The notes beneath the pieces are model-generated. The model saw only the letters and a program-made list of their open reading frames with translations. It did no database searches and was not told where the DNA came from. A stretch of DNA of 64,000 nt from Bolinopsis microptera (Eukaryota; Ctenophora; Tentaculata; Lobata; Bolinopsidae). Positions 1 to 8,980 of this stretch are shown here, one piece after another; positions within the stretch are counted from its first letter, which is position 1, and every line of letters begins with the position of its first letter. A program made the translations under genes and the position numbers. Where the stretch lies: the NCBI RefSeq assembly GCF_026151205.1, contig NC_087081.1, positions 11,657,113 to 11,721,112 on the forward strand. Reading direction: 5' to 3'.

Positions 1-638
1 ACCAAAAAGTCAGTCAGGGAAGATCGGATTGATTTGATGGTTGACATGAACTTGTTCTGGCGCAGTTTTTGATGCCCTCAAAAATGTTTTTACTCATTTA
101 TCTTCAGATCTATTGGACTTCAAAGCCAAACAACAAATTGAGGCACATTTTTCGTTTTTCATATTTACTGATTTTTCTAAAATTTTGATAGGAATGTGCT
201 AGTGACTTTTTGAAGGGCGCAAAATAACCGCAACTAGCGCATTTATATATGAGTTATGAAGAACAAAACACCCTAAAATGCTTCCCTTTGAAGTTATGGG
301 AGAAAATGTGATTTTTTATCTGCAAAGCCAAAAAATCACATTTTCTCCCATAACTTCAAAGGGAAGCATTTTAGGGTATTTTGTTGTTCATAACTCATAT
401 ATAAATGTGCTAGTTGCGGTTATTTTTCGCCCTTCAAAAAAATCAGAACTTTAGAAAAATCAGTAAATATGAAAAAGAAAAATGTGCCTAAATTTGTTGT
501 TTGGCTTTGAAGTCCAATAGATCTGAAGATAAATGAGTAAAAACATTTTTGAGGGCATTAAAAACTGCGCCAGAATTCAGAGAACAAGTTCATGTCAACC
601 ATCAAATCAACCAGATCTTCCCTGACTGACTTTTTGGT
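1..638. repeat. Long fold-back (near-perfect inverted repeat)
   Basis: Bases 1-317 are repeated in reverse complement at 330-638, with a 12-base loop at 318-329. The outer ends read ACCAAAAAGTCAGTCAGGGA on the left and its complement on the right. The arms differ by only a few substitutions and small indels. There is no ORF, so this looks like a fold-back or MITE-type non-autonomous DNA transposon. The left end coincides with the window edge, so it may extend further left. The arms could fold into a ~310-bp hairpin in DNA or RNA. Confidence 0.9.
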
Positions 639-1140
639 TAAAATAAGTCTGAAAAGGACAATTTCAATTTTTTGACTTTACAAATTTATAACACACCAGC
701 CTTTTTAGATACGATATCAAGATTTTACACACACCTTGAAATAGATGTGAATAGACGGCGAGCAAAATTTAAACCCGATACCGCAAGAAATGATTAACTT
801 ATAGCCTCTCCACGAAACAAATTGTGTTTTTCCGAAAATTCCACTCTAACCAGGAAATGCTCGATTACAAAAATGGGTATTCTCAAAATGATTTTTTTAA
901 TGTGGAAACGGTGCGTTAGATGGTCATTGAACTGCCTATGAGGTCATTTGGGTTGGACAGATTTGGAGTATGCCCCCTTAATAGTACAACTTTATTGAGA
1001 TGACAACTTAATAGAAGAGTATTAAAATATTTTTCTAAGATCAAAATGTCAATAAGTTCCGCGCCGTCTATTGTCCTTTGAACCCGCTAGTATATAGTAG
1101 CAACAAATGATAAAACTAAGTAAGTAAATTTGATGATAAA
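639..1140. other. Non-coding AT-rich spacer
   Basis: No ORF, splice-compatible exon or clear repeat was seen here. It sits between the fold-back and the triplicated repeat. Confidence 0.5.
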
Positions 1141-1600
1141 TGTTTGAACTTAAAAAGGTTCTATACTGCGGTCGGCTGCTGTAATGTAATATATTGAGTG
1201 TTGAGTATTAAGATGCTTAATGCTTATATTATATGCTATTGTTTTAGTAACAATAAATAGTAGGTTTCGTAACAAATATTGTAAAAATAAAAATTATACG
1301 TTGAACTTAAAACTGTTCTGTATTGCGGTCGGCTGCTGCAATGTAATATATTGAGTATTGAGTATTGAGATGCTAGTATTATATGCTTTATAATGCTATT
1401 GTTTTAGTAAAATAAATATTAAGTTTTAGTAACAATAACATGTAACAATAAAATGTAAAAATAAAAATTGTACGTTGAACTTAAAACTGTTCTGTATTGC
1501 GGTCGGCTGCTGCAATGTAATATATTGAGTATTGAGTATTGAAGTGCTTATATTATATGCTATTGTTTTAGTAACAATAAATAGTAGGTTTTACGCTTTT
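1141..1600. repeat. Three tandem copies of a ~165-bp repeat
   Basis: The core GCGGTCGGCTGCTG followed by TAATGTAATATATTGAG recurs at about 1168, 1325 and 1500. Each copy is preceded by TTGAACTTAAAA and followed by a tract with TGCTATTGTTTTAGTAA. Copies 2 and 3 are closer to each other than to copy 1. No coding potential. Confidence 0.85.
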
Positions 1601-2140
1601 TGCTTCAACTCCGTCATCTTTATTTCGATCAACTAATCTTTTTAGGAGGTTCTTTTAGGAGTTAAACTGAAGTTTCAGTAAAACAATTGGCCCAATACCT
1701 CTAAAAATGACACCAAAATTGGTATTATAGTGGCAAACAAATTATATAAAGATTAAAGATATAGACTGTTGTTTTTCACTTTATGTAGCTAAAATTGGCG
1801 CTACCAGTAAAACGAGATTTCATACCTTTAAAACTAAAATCTGAGAGAAATCCTACTCCAAAAAGTTTGATATGATCATCAGCTACACTCACAAGAATTT
1901 TTGAAGCGATATCTGCTGACCCGGGTGATTGGTGAAATGTACAACTTCAGAAGTAGGCAAAAATTTCAATTTTTATTTTTCGACCTTGTTTGGTCTGTAA
2001 CTTCGTCATTTATTGTTAAATTATATAATCCTTTCAGGGGTTTCTTGTACGGATTGTAAGTAATCTTCAGTAACAAAATCAGCCAAAAGACTTTTAAAAT
2101 GACCGAAATATCGGTATTACAGTGACAGACTTCTCAAAAT
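1600..2140. repeat. Two diverged direct copies of a dispersed repeat
   Basis: Segments near 1603-1745 and 1985-2135 share order and wording: a CTTCGTCAT-type start, TCTTCAGTAA or TTTCAGTAA, AAAATGAC, then GGTATTA(C/T)AGTG. They look like old copies of one repeat. No ORF. Confidence 0.5.
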
Positions 2141-2204
2141 TTCCAAAACTTTCGAAAAAGAAAATATTTATTTTTTCGAAAGTGCGTGCTCTCAAAAATA
2201 ATTT

Positions 2205-2690
2205 TTTTCCTGCTCTTGCCGAAGGCAAAAAGATCGTAGGGAATAAGTAATTGGGTTTGGATATATGAGGTGGCCCGACGGTCCTACGTTGACGACAAAA
2301 GTCTGCTCCTTCGCAATATAGACCACTCCCCTATAATAAAACAAATATTTATTTAATTAAAAAAAATATAATTATGTGTATAGGAAGCGTCTGTTATGCT
2401 GCGCGCGACGCTAGCCATGTGTTAATTAATTACAGTGAAGTTCCTCCTTCGCAAAGTTATTTTCCGCAATTTTCTGGATTCATTTATTGTTGATGCGCGG
2501 CGCTAGTACATTGGTCAAATAAATCGTAAATGTTTACCATGCACGAATCCCACTCATTTATAAAAACATAGTATGTAAATATGTTGCACTTTTTTTCCAG
2601 TCACACTCAAAAGAATTAATGGTACAAGTACATCGTAGGGCCGGGAAAATTGATCGTGCTTGGTTTAACCGCGGCGAAATTCTTGTTAAT
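2205..2690 (+). repeat. Dispersed repeat R1, copy 1 (inverted copy at 24.3 kb)
   Basis: This ~480-bp stretch reappears in reverse complement at 24301-24735 with high identity. Shared pieces include the CTCTTGCCGAAGGCAA hairpin at one end, ATATGAGGTGGCCCG, the GC-rich GCGCGCGACGCTAGCC and TTTAACCGCGGCGAAATTC at the other end. No long ORF, so probably a non-autonomous mobile element. Confidence 0.85.
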
Positions 2691-3545
2691 GTATCAAAAC
2701 TTATTGTTTTTATGTATACTTTCTTAATATGACGTTAACAGCAAGGCCAGGGCAAAAAAGCTTTTGGTGTATGTCCCCTTAATGGTTTAGCAGCAGTGAC
2801 GTCCCTAACAGTTCGATAAGAGAAATGGTTGAGCTAGACACCTATTGACAACTTAAACTGCCACAAAGCTCTATAGTGAGCATTTACAGTTCTAAATCTG
2901 ATGGACCTTGAGGGTCGGGAGAGAGTGGGACCACGTGGCCACTCAACACCGGCCTTTTTATCATCTCATCAAGTTTTGCTCCGTCTAAAGTAAATGCTAG
3001 AACACGAAGAACAGCCAGGTGGGTGTGTTCTTTCGGCGGGGCTGACGCGTAATTGCGTTATATTGGCAGCTTGAAACTTGACCGACCAATCTTTTTCTTT
3101 TCATAACACAGAAACTGGCCATGATTTACTTCCAGTTAAAGTCATTTACTCCGTCACGATCATTTACTTTCAGTTACAATCATTTACTTTCAGTTATATT
3201 CATTTACTCTCTGTCATTAAAGACGAAAATAAATTCCGTCGAATTTTAACCAAATTATCTAGAAAAACGTAAAATCCACAAAGAAACCTGGGATGGGGCT
3301 GGGATTCATCACTTCTTATACCGGAAGCTTTCACTTTTCTTTAGCTAAATTTACTTTAAATTTATGCGTCATAAAGAGATGGCAAAAATTGTGACGTAGA
3401 GTGTAGTCAGATTCGTGGAAAATAGATCCAGAACTAATATTGATGTACTGAATAAATCAGCCCGCTCACTATCAGTATTACATCAGCTATTATGGATATG
3501 AACGATAATTTATCAAGGTATCGATAAATTCTCAATAAACTAACC
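2691..3545. other. Spacer upstream of the GPI-type gene
   Basis: No exon could be supported. The 3078-3272 reading frame is mostly a degenerate short repeat (CATTTACTTTCAGTTA-type units at about 3125-3210) and is not believed to be coding. The missing 5' exon(s) of the gene at 3.56 kb, including its signal peptide, could be here. Confidence 0.4.
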
Positions 3546-3561
3546 CAAGAACTCTTCCCAG

Positions 3562-5537
3562 ATTCCGTAAGATCGGAGAGTTGATCCAACTGACCTCCTA
3601 CCGGTGGGATATGAGTGAGTGCGGGCAGGCTTGTGTCATGACAAGTGGTCTTTGGGACCTTTCCGTCACCCAGTACGACTCTTGGTACAGAAAGTTGAGG
3701 ATGAGCGATAACGGAGAACTGTGCACATCTGTTGCTGACTATTTGTGAGTTTGGTTTTTAAGTTAATATGAAGGGGAGGGGGGAACTTAAATCTAGGAGA
3801 TTCGGATTATATGACTAAATTTTGTGTATCAACTCTTGAAATGCTGGAAAACAAAAGAAATGTAGACAAAATCAATGAATTCGTATAAGTATATATAATA
3901 ATCAATATGACAAGAATTCATAGAGTTTGTCTACATATCTATTAATTGTTTTACTTCATTTCAAGAGTTGAAACACAAAATTTAGCTATAGAATCGAAAT
4001 CTCCTTAAAAACTTGATAATTGATATGCTCTTATAAATGCAAACAAGGATATAATACCTAACTGTAACCAAAACTGCAGAAATTGTATCGAGCTAGACGA
4101 ATGTGCTGAGAAGAATCTCCCTGACGATCACTACACTTCCCCCAGTTCTTACGCTTACTGGCTCTACCCTACTGTGGAGAGAATGTTCCTGATTCAGGAC
4201 GGCGGGTACGTCATCTTATCTGTCTTAATTTTTATTTAAAAATAATTGTTTTATTGAAAAATTGTTATTTATCAATAAATTAACCGCTTCTTGGTGAGAT
4301 AATTAAATTTCCAAAGCAGAAAGCTAAAACGTTTTACTGTTGATGGTTGAAGAGTTCATGTTGACATTCACACTGGGAATTTTCAGTTGTCAGCTGGCTC
4401 CGGAGTGCACAAACTTACTAAATACTTCTCTTGGTCAGACAACTTTAGCAAATGTGAAACTGGAGATCTCAAAATACCCACTCCCAAAGAAAAGATCTGA
4501 CTTAGAACGTGCAAACCGTGAGTTCGCTGCTGATAAGTGTCAATATTTTCAGTTTACATTTTCATTAGCCAGAAATCAGTTTTTTTTTAAATGTTCACAG
4601 CACAAATACTGGCTATATCCTGACAGAATGTTACAATATTTGTCAGAGTAGTTAGTTTACCACGACTCCACTTACAGGGCAACGCCAGATCAAGCTACCA
4701 ACTCGTCAGGAGATGTCCAAGTGTAGGAAACTTAACAAAAGCCGTGGCAGCAACTCAACTCTCTCTAGCCAACAGAACCAGGACACCACAAAGAAACAAG
4801 GAAGAAACAGAAGATGGCTCCCTAAACGTTCAGTTAAAGAGATAACAACAAGATACAACACAACAAGATTGGACAATGTGCCTGCTAGCCACAGTGTTTT
4901 CTTGAGTGGTATGAGTCCAAGAAAGCTGCAGAAACTTCAGAGTCGAAGTGCCTCTATAAATCGTGGTAGGCAGGCGGCAGCTGTACTGGGGTGGGGGGGG
5001 GGGGGTAATTTAATTTAAATTTGTTAAGTTTTCATCAAAAATCAGGCTAATAACTAGTTACAAGTGATTTCATAACAGATTACTTACCCAGATGCGTTAA
5101 CGGGAGATGATGAACCCGCTGAAGATTCGGAGGAGGATGAGACAGATACAACGCAGGAAGTTACAGAGATGGCTAGGGAACAAGAAGGAATACATGAAGA
5201 GGTACTCAAGATATTGGCTGACGAATCGCCTAATAACGAGAACTACACCAGACAACCTGAATCAACGACGGGCAATAACAGTACCATCCCTACCAATTCC
5301 AGTACCATCACTGAATCTCAGAAAAGCTCTAAAACAGCTACCCCCCAGTCCCCCCTCCAAGCTACTAGGGCTACTAGACATGTATCGTCTCCGACGACAC
5401 CTCATTCAAACAGCTCCGATAACTCTCTCGGAACTCATCATACGACAACAGGCCCTGAAAACAGTTCTGCCCAGTCAAGACCAAGTATAATTACAGTGGT
5501 ATTGATTATGGTGGCTGTCGCCTTCTCTATTGTCTAG
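3562..5537 (+). CDS. Secreted or GPI-anchored cysteine-containing protein, 3' exons
   Basis: Five exons join in one frame with GT-AG introns: 3562-3744, 4080-4205, 4387-4517, 4678-4965 and 5092-5537 (stop TAG). The phases (2,2,1,1) match at every junction. The first two exons have a CGQAC pair, an LC, then NCIELDEC. Exon 3 begins CQLAPEC and carries an NTS sequon. Exon 4 is basic and Ser/Arg/Lys rich. The last exon is acidic, then Ser/Thr/Pro rich (a mucin-like stalk), and ends in a ~15-residue hydrophobic run (VVLIMVAVAFSIV) with no cytoplasmic residues, the usual form of a GPI-attachment signal. The 5' end with the start and signal peptide was not found; an alternative acceptor for the first exon is at 3550. 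I do not recognise the cysteine pattern. The function is unknown; a surface protein is inferred from the tail. Confidence 0.65.
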
Positions 5538-6180
5538 ATTTCTAATCAATGTGGACGTCTCCTAGCCCGAACATTAGAACCTTCCGTGAGTTTGGCATAA
5601 CAATTCGGTCTGGATAATACATAATAGTTACATCTTTTAAAGGATTTCCTTGATCGAATTTATTTTCACCCCTTTATTTTGAAAATCAGGTTTTACTGAT
5701 ATTCATATTGAGATGTTTTTTGTTTTTACACTCCTGATATGAGAGTGAGACTATTCGTATTCTTTTATTGATTTGTTTGAATATTAAATATCAGAATTTT
5801 AGGCATTCATCGAATTTCATTTGTTTTCATATTTTTAGATGTATGTACTATGTAATGACGGTCGATTGAATTGGAACATTTTATTATATTGCGAATTTTA
5901 TCGTTCTGAACGATTATTTATTGTTTTTTAATGCTATTTATTGTTTAAATCTGGATTTGAAATTTAACAAAAATTTTATCCAACCTGTTGTTTGTTTGGA
6001 TGATAAATGATACGAGCCAGATTATTTAAAGAATTAATCACATGTTTAGTGTTTACGCTTTCATTATATTATACCGAGTAATGAGTATATTTTAATTTTA
6101 CAGTGTAAACATTTAAAAATTAATCATAAATGAGTTTACTTTGTTTTCTGTAACATGTAATATATGAAGAATTTATTCTA
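5538..6180. other. 3' flank of the GPI-type gene
   Basis: AT-rich and without ORFs or a recognisable repeat. It presumably holds the 3' UTR. No clear AATAAA close to the stop was identified. Confidence 0.4.
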
Positions 6181-6183
6181 TAA

Positions 6184-6308
6184 GGGGCCATTACTTGGGA
6201 CGTCCGCCAAAACCGCCGATTTTCAGACCCCCCCCCCCCCTGTCCGTAGTGAGTGCGCCAAAACCGCCGATTTTCAGACCCCCACCCCCCCTGTCCGTAG
6301 TGAGTGCA
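6184..6308. mobile_element. PIF/Harbinger-like MITE end, truncated
   Basis: GGGGCCATTACTTGGGACGT at 6184 matches the terminal repeat of the complete element at 59932-60332, as does the following GATTTTCAGACC, poly-C and CTGTCCG. A ~54-bp internal piece (GCCAAAACCGCCGATTTTCA onward) is tandemly doubled. TAA precedes the end. The far terminus is missing. Confidence 0.7.
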
Positions 6309-6309
6309 C

Positions 6310-6640
6310 AATAAAAAATAAACTTTCTCGGATTTACAAAATTTTGGTACCATTGTTTTCTAGAGACAGAATTTTTACAGTACCAAATTTGTTATACCTT
6401 TTTGGAATGATCAGTGAGTTTCGCCTATGTGCCATAATTGATGGTGCGCGGTTTTTTGGAGCTATAATAGGTTAAATGGTAAAAGTCGCGTAATTTGACG
6501 AAATTCGTTGATTTTTACCGTATTATTCTGTCATATCTTCGGTTCCTTGAAGGAGATCATTCTGATAATTTGTGACGATCTTCCAATAGAGTTTTCACGA
6601 CTGTCCGAAAAATTTGGTGGATATCGAAGTTGATACACTT
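6310..6640. other. No feature seen
   Basis: Non-coding sequence without clear repeats, between the Harbinger-like fragment and the GC-rich element cluster. Confidence 0.3.
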
Positions 6641-6836
6641 AAAGTGATGAAAATGGGGCAAAATACGCTGCTTTTAGCTGTGACATATGTCCAATGTCTG
6701 ATGATTGGATTTGATTCACGATGTCAATCCTTCGTATCTCGCTGATCTGCATGGTTGCGAGAAGCATTATTGGATGCGCGCGCGACCCAGTATACAGTAT
6801 AGTAGTGCATATTCACGCTACAAGATTGGATATGCT

Positions 6837-6918
6837 TTGAAGGATGTTACTCTTCTAAATTTCTTCGGCAAGTGCTACGAAGTAGCGCGCGCCGGGCCAA
6901 ACCATTAGCAATGGTCAA
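6837..6918 (+). mobile_element. Mini-element family T3, copy 1 (82 bp)
   Basis: It starts TTGAAGGATGTTACTC and ends ATGGTCAA, flanked by a perfect 8-bp duplication GATATGCT at 6829-6836 and 6919-6926. It matches the T3 copy at 38709-38818. GC-rich core (GTAGCGCGCGCCGGG) inside AT-rich DNA. It has no coding capacity. Confidence 0.85.
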
Positions 6919-7071
6919 GATATGCTTTGACATTTGAATTTTCGGACACTTTCCTTGTAAGTCTATGAGTAAGCTAACTGCGATTTTCGTTAGAATTGGA
7001 TCTAGGGAAGCTTACTCAATACGCATTTGTTTCAAGAATTTTGTGCTGGCCGAAATTAGCACTAAAAATTG

Positions 7072-7152
7072 TTAACGGGTGATACTCGTAAAATATCTGT
7101 TCCGTCGACGAGTCCAACTCGGCGCGCGTCCTGGTAGGTTGTAAACCTACAA
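7072..7152 (+). mobile_element. Mini-element family T1, copy 1 (81 bp)
   Basis: Starts TTAACGGGTGATACTC and ends TAAACCTACAA. The 8-bp duplication AAAAATTG lies at 7064-7071 and 7153-7160. It contains GACGAGTCCAACTCGGCGCG and a terminal hairpin GTAGGTTGTAAACCTAC. It lacks ~20 bp present in copy 2. The right duplication overlaps the start of a T2-like sequence. Confidence 0.9.
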
Positions 7153-7157
7153 AAAAA

Positions 7158-7433
7158 TTGTCATACGTTCAACGTTGTATGACACGCCGCGCACGATTGC
7201 ACAGCTCCCCCTGTATCGTAGAAACTCTTGCTATACATTGTATGACCCGCCGCGCACGAGTGCGCGGCTCCATGTATCGTCAGGACCATAGTGAAACGAC
7301 TGTGGGGGTCGCAACGTGATACAAAGTGAAACGACCGTGGGGTTCACGACGTGATAAAAGAAACTCTACTCCACCGTAGTGAAACGACCGTGGGGGTCAC
7401 GACGACCGTGGGAGTCACGACGTGATACAAATG
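7158..7433 (+). mobile_element. Composite of broken T2 mini-elements
   Basis: Two partial T2 heads (CATTGTATGACCCGCC then the CCGCGCACGAGTGCGCGG hairpin) and three or more T2 tails (GTGAAACGACCGTGGGGGTC...CGTGATACAA) lie in tandem. This suggests repeated insertion or unequal exchange within the family. Confidence 0.7.
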
Positions 7434-7453
7434 TCATGGTGCATGGGGGTACG

Positions 7454-7559
7454 TTGCCATACGTTGTATGAGCCGCCGCGCACGAGTGCGCGGCTCCCTC
7501 TGTATCGTCGAAACTCTACACTATAGTGAAGCGACCGTGGGGGTCACCACGTGATACAA
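7454..7559 (+). mobile_element. Mini-element family T2, copy 1 (106 bp)
   Basis: Starts TTGCCATACGTTGTATGA and ends CACGTGATACAA. The perfect 8-bp duplication GGGGTACG lies at 7446-7453 and 7560-7567. The ends are imperfect inverted repeats. It contains the hairpin CCGCGCACGAGTGCGCGG. Confidence 0.9.
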
Positions 7560-7683
7560 GGGGTACGTGATTCGGAATCAGTGTCCGAAAATACATCGAT
7601 TCAAGCTGCAGTTTCAACTGTCGGGGGTCTTTTCGAATATCAACTGTAGAGTGCAATTTAGCACGCTCGATGTAAATTGCCCT

Positions 7684-7931
7684 TGACGGATGTTACTTGT
7701 AGCGCGATGCGTTAGCCGTTACTGTGCCGCGCCGCGCACTTAATGAGGCTTCTCACAGATCGGCGAGATGCGCTACTGGTTAACGGGTGATACTCGTAAA
7801 ATATCTGTTCCATATTGCATATACGGATACCGTCGACGAGTCCAACTCGGCACGCGTCCTGGTAGGTTGTAAACCTACAAGCTACTGGCTACTGTGCCGC
7901 GCCGAGCTGCGATGAATTGACATCGTCAATT
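7684..7931. mobile_element. GC-rich element T4, interrupted by a T1 element
   Basis: The ends are TTGACGGATGTTACTT and ATTGACATCGTCAA (inverted-repeat-like). It contains GTGCCGCGCCGCGCACTTAA, also found near 38480-38510 and 38980-39020 in the other orientation. A T1 copy at 7780-7880 has inserted into it. No flanking duplication was found for T4 itself. Confidence 0.55.
7780..7880 (+). mobile_element. Mini-element family T1, copy 2 (101 bp)
   Basis: Starts TTAACGGGTGATACTC and ends GTAAACCTACAA. The perfect 8-bp duplication GCTACTGG lies at 7772-7779 and 7881-7888. This is the longest T1 copy in the window. Confidence 0.93.
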
Positions 7932-8030
7932 AAGATGTTACTCGTCTAAATTTCTTCGAAGTAGCGCGCACCGTCCGAGGCAAGTGCTACAAAGTAGCGC
8001 GCACTGGGCTAGTCCATTAACAAGGGACAA
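7926..8030 (+). mobile_element. Mini-element family T3, diverged copy
   Basis: It carries the T3 head AAGATGTTACTCGTCTAAAT, two GTAGCGCGC-type blocks and a tail CCATTAACAAGGGACAA. No clean target duplication was found. Confidence 0.6.
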
Positions 8031-8371
8031 ATTATGAACCAGATACCAAGTAAAAGTATTTTGGTAAAGTACTTTTTAAACCAAAATACAAAAATCCCAT
8101 TTACGCGACTGAGGGTTATTTAGAAAATGTGCCCTGGCCCTGTAGGGATGTCTTTAGCGATACAAATTGCTTACCTAAACGATTTTGGGTCAAAATGACC
8201 TAACGAAGGACCATGTGGTCAGAAATCATATACAACGAAGTGCACACTAAACTTATACATTATATGCCCTGCTATTAGAGTAACTATTGAAGACTTCAAA
8301 GTATCATGCTAACATCATTACATTATATACTCTAACAGTAACAATTTTGAGTCTAACGGTCTACAATTTGA

Positions 8372-8464
8372 TTGTAGGTTTACAACCTACCAGGACGCGC
8401 GCCGAGTTGGACTCGTCGACGGTCCAATATATGGAACAGATATTTTACGAGTATCACCCGTTAA
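8372..8464 (-). mobile_element. Mini-element family T1, copy 3 (93 bp), proven insertion
   Basis: Reverse orientation: reads TTGTAGGTTTACAACCTACC to CACCCGTTAA on the + strand. The 8-bp duplication CAATTTGA lies at 8364-8371 and 8465-8472. The related locus at about 36030-36055 has one CAATTTGA and no insert, giving a natural empty-site comparison. Confidence 0.95.
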
Positions 8465-8585
8465 CAATTTGAATTTGTGCATAGTGTGTTTATTCATATA
8501 TTTATATATATTATACGTGGGAAGTGCTTCAGGTGTTAAAATTAAATAGAATAGCCATAACTCGAGAGAGATCCTAACAGTTTAA

Positions 8586-8720
8586 GTGAAGGAGGGTGGT
8601 AGGGAGGGAGGGAGGGAGGGAGGGTGGAAGGGTGGAAGGGAGGGAGGGAGGGAGGGAGGGAGGGAGGGAGGGAGGGAGGGAGGGAGGGAGGGAGGGAGGG
8701 AGGGAGGGAGGGAGGGAGGG
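8586..8720 (+). repeat. (GGGA)n array
   Basis: About 130 bp of GGGA/GGGT-type units inside repeat R2. The block GAAGGAGGGTGGTAGGG...GGTGGAAGGGTGGAAGGG is shared with the longer array at 36857-36910. The G-rich strand could form quadruplexes. Confidence 0.95.
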
Positions 8721-8909
8721 ACCATGTGGTCAGAAATCATATACAATCATATACAACGAAGTGCACACTCAACTATGCCCTGCTAATCGATCTTTAAAAA
8801 ATTGAGAATCTTAAACAAATCTTTTAAAAATTCATATCTTCACAAAAATCTGATTACGGGGTGGGCGTTTTAAGGCTAAAATGGATTTTTCATTTCTTTT
8901 CATCAGTCA

Positions 8910-8980
8910 CTACCACCACCATCACCACTACCACCATCATCATATCCACCATCACCACCACCATAACCACCACTATAACC
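8910..8980 (+). repeat. (CCA/TCA)n low-complexity tract
   Basis: An imperfect run of CAC, CAT and ACC trinucleotides. The reading frames through it (poly-His or poly-Thr) are not credible genes. Confidence 0.7.

Larger units (their letters stand above)
8208..8786. repeat. Dispersed repeat R2 copy A, with direct-repeat flanks
   Basis: GGACCATGTGGTCAGAAATC...GTGCACACT...TGCCCTGCTA occurs at 8208-8275 and again at 8719-8785. Between these lie a segment also found at 35960-36110 (AGTCTAACGGTCTACAATTT, then GTACGTGGGAAGTGCTTCA), a T1 insertion and a (GGGA)n array. Copy A is filled by T1; the 36.0-kb copy is empty. Confidence 0.85.

Noticed and set aside
7072-7152. Hammerhead ribozyme in the T1 element (GACGAGTCC...CGGCG resembles the core)
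   Set aside because: The invariant CUGANGA and GAAA core strings are not intact in any T1 copy. A covariance-model search (Rfam hammerhead models) would settle it.
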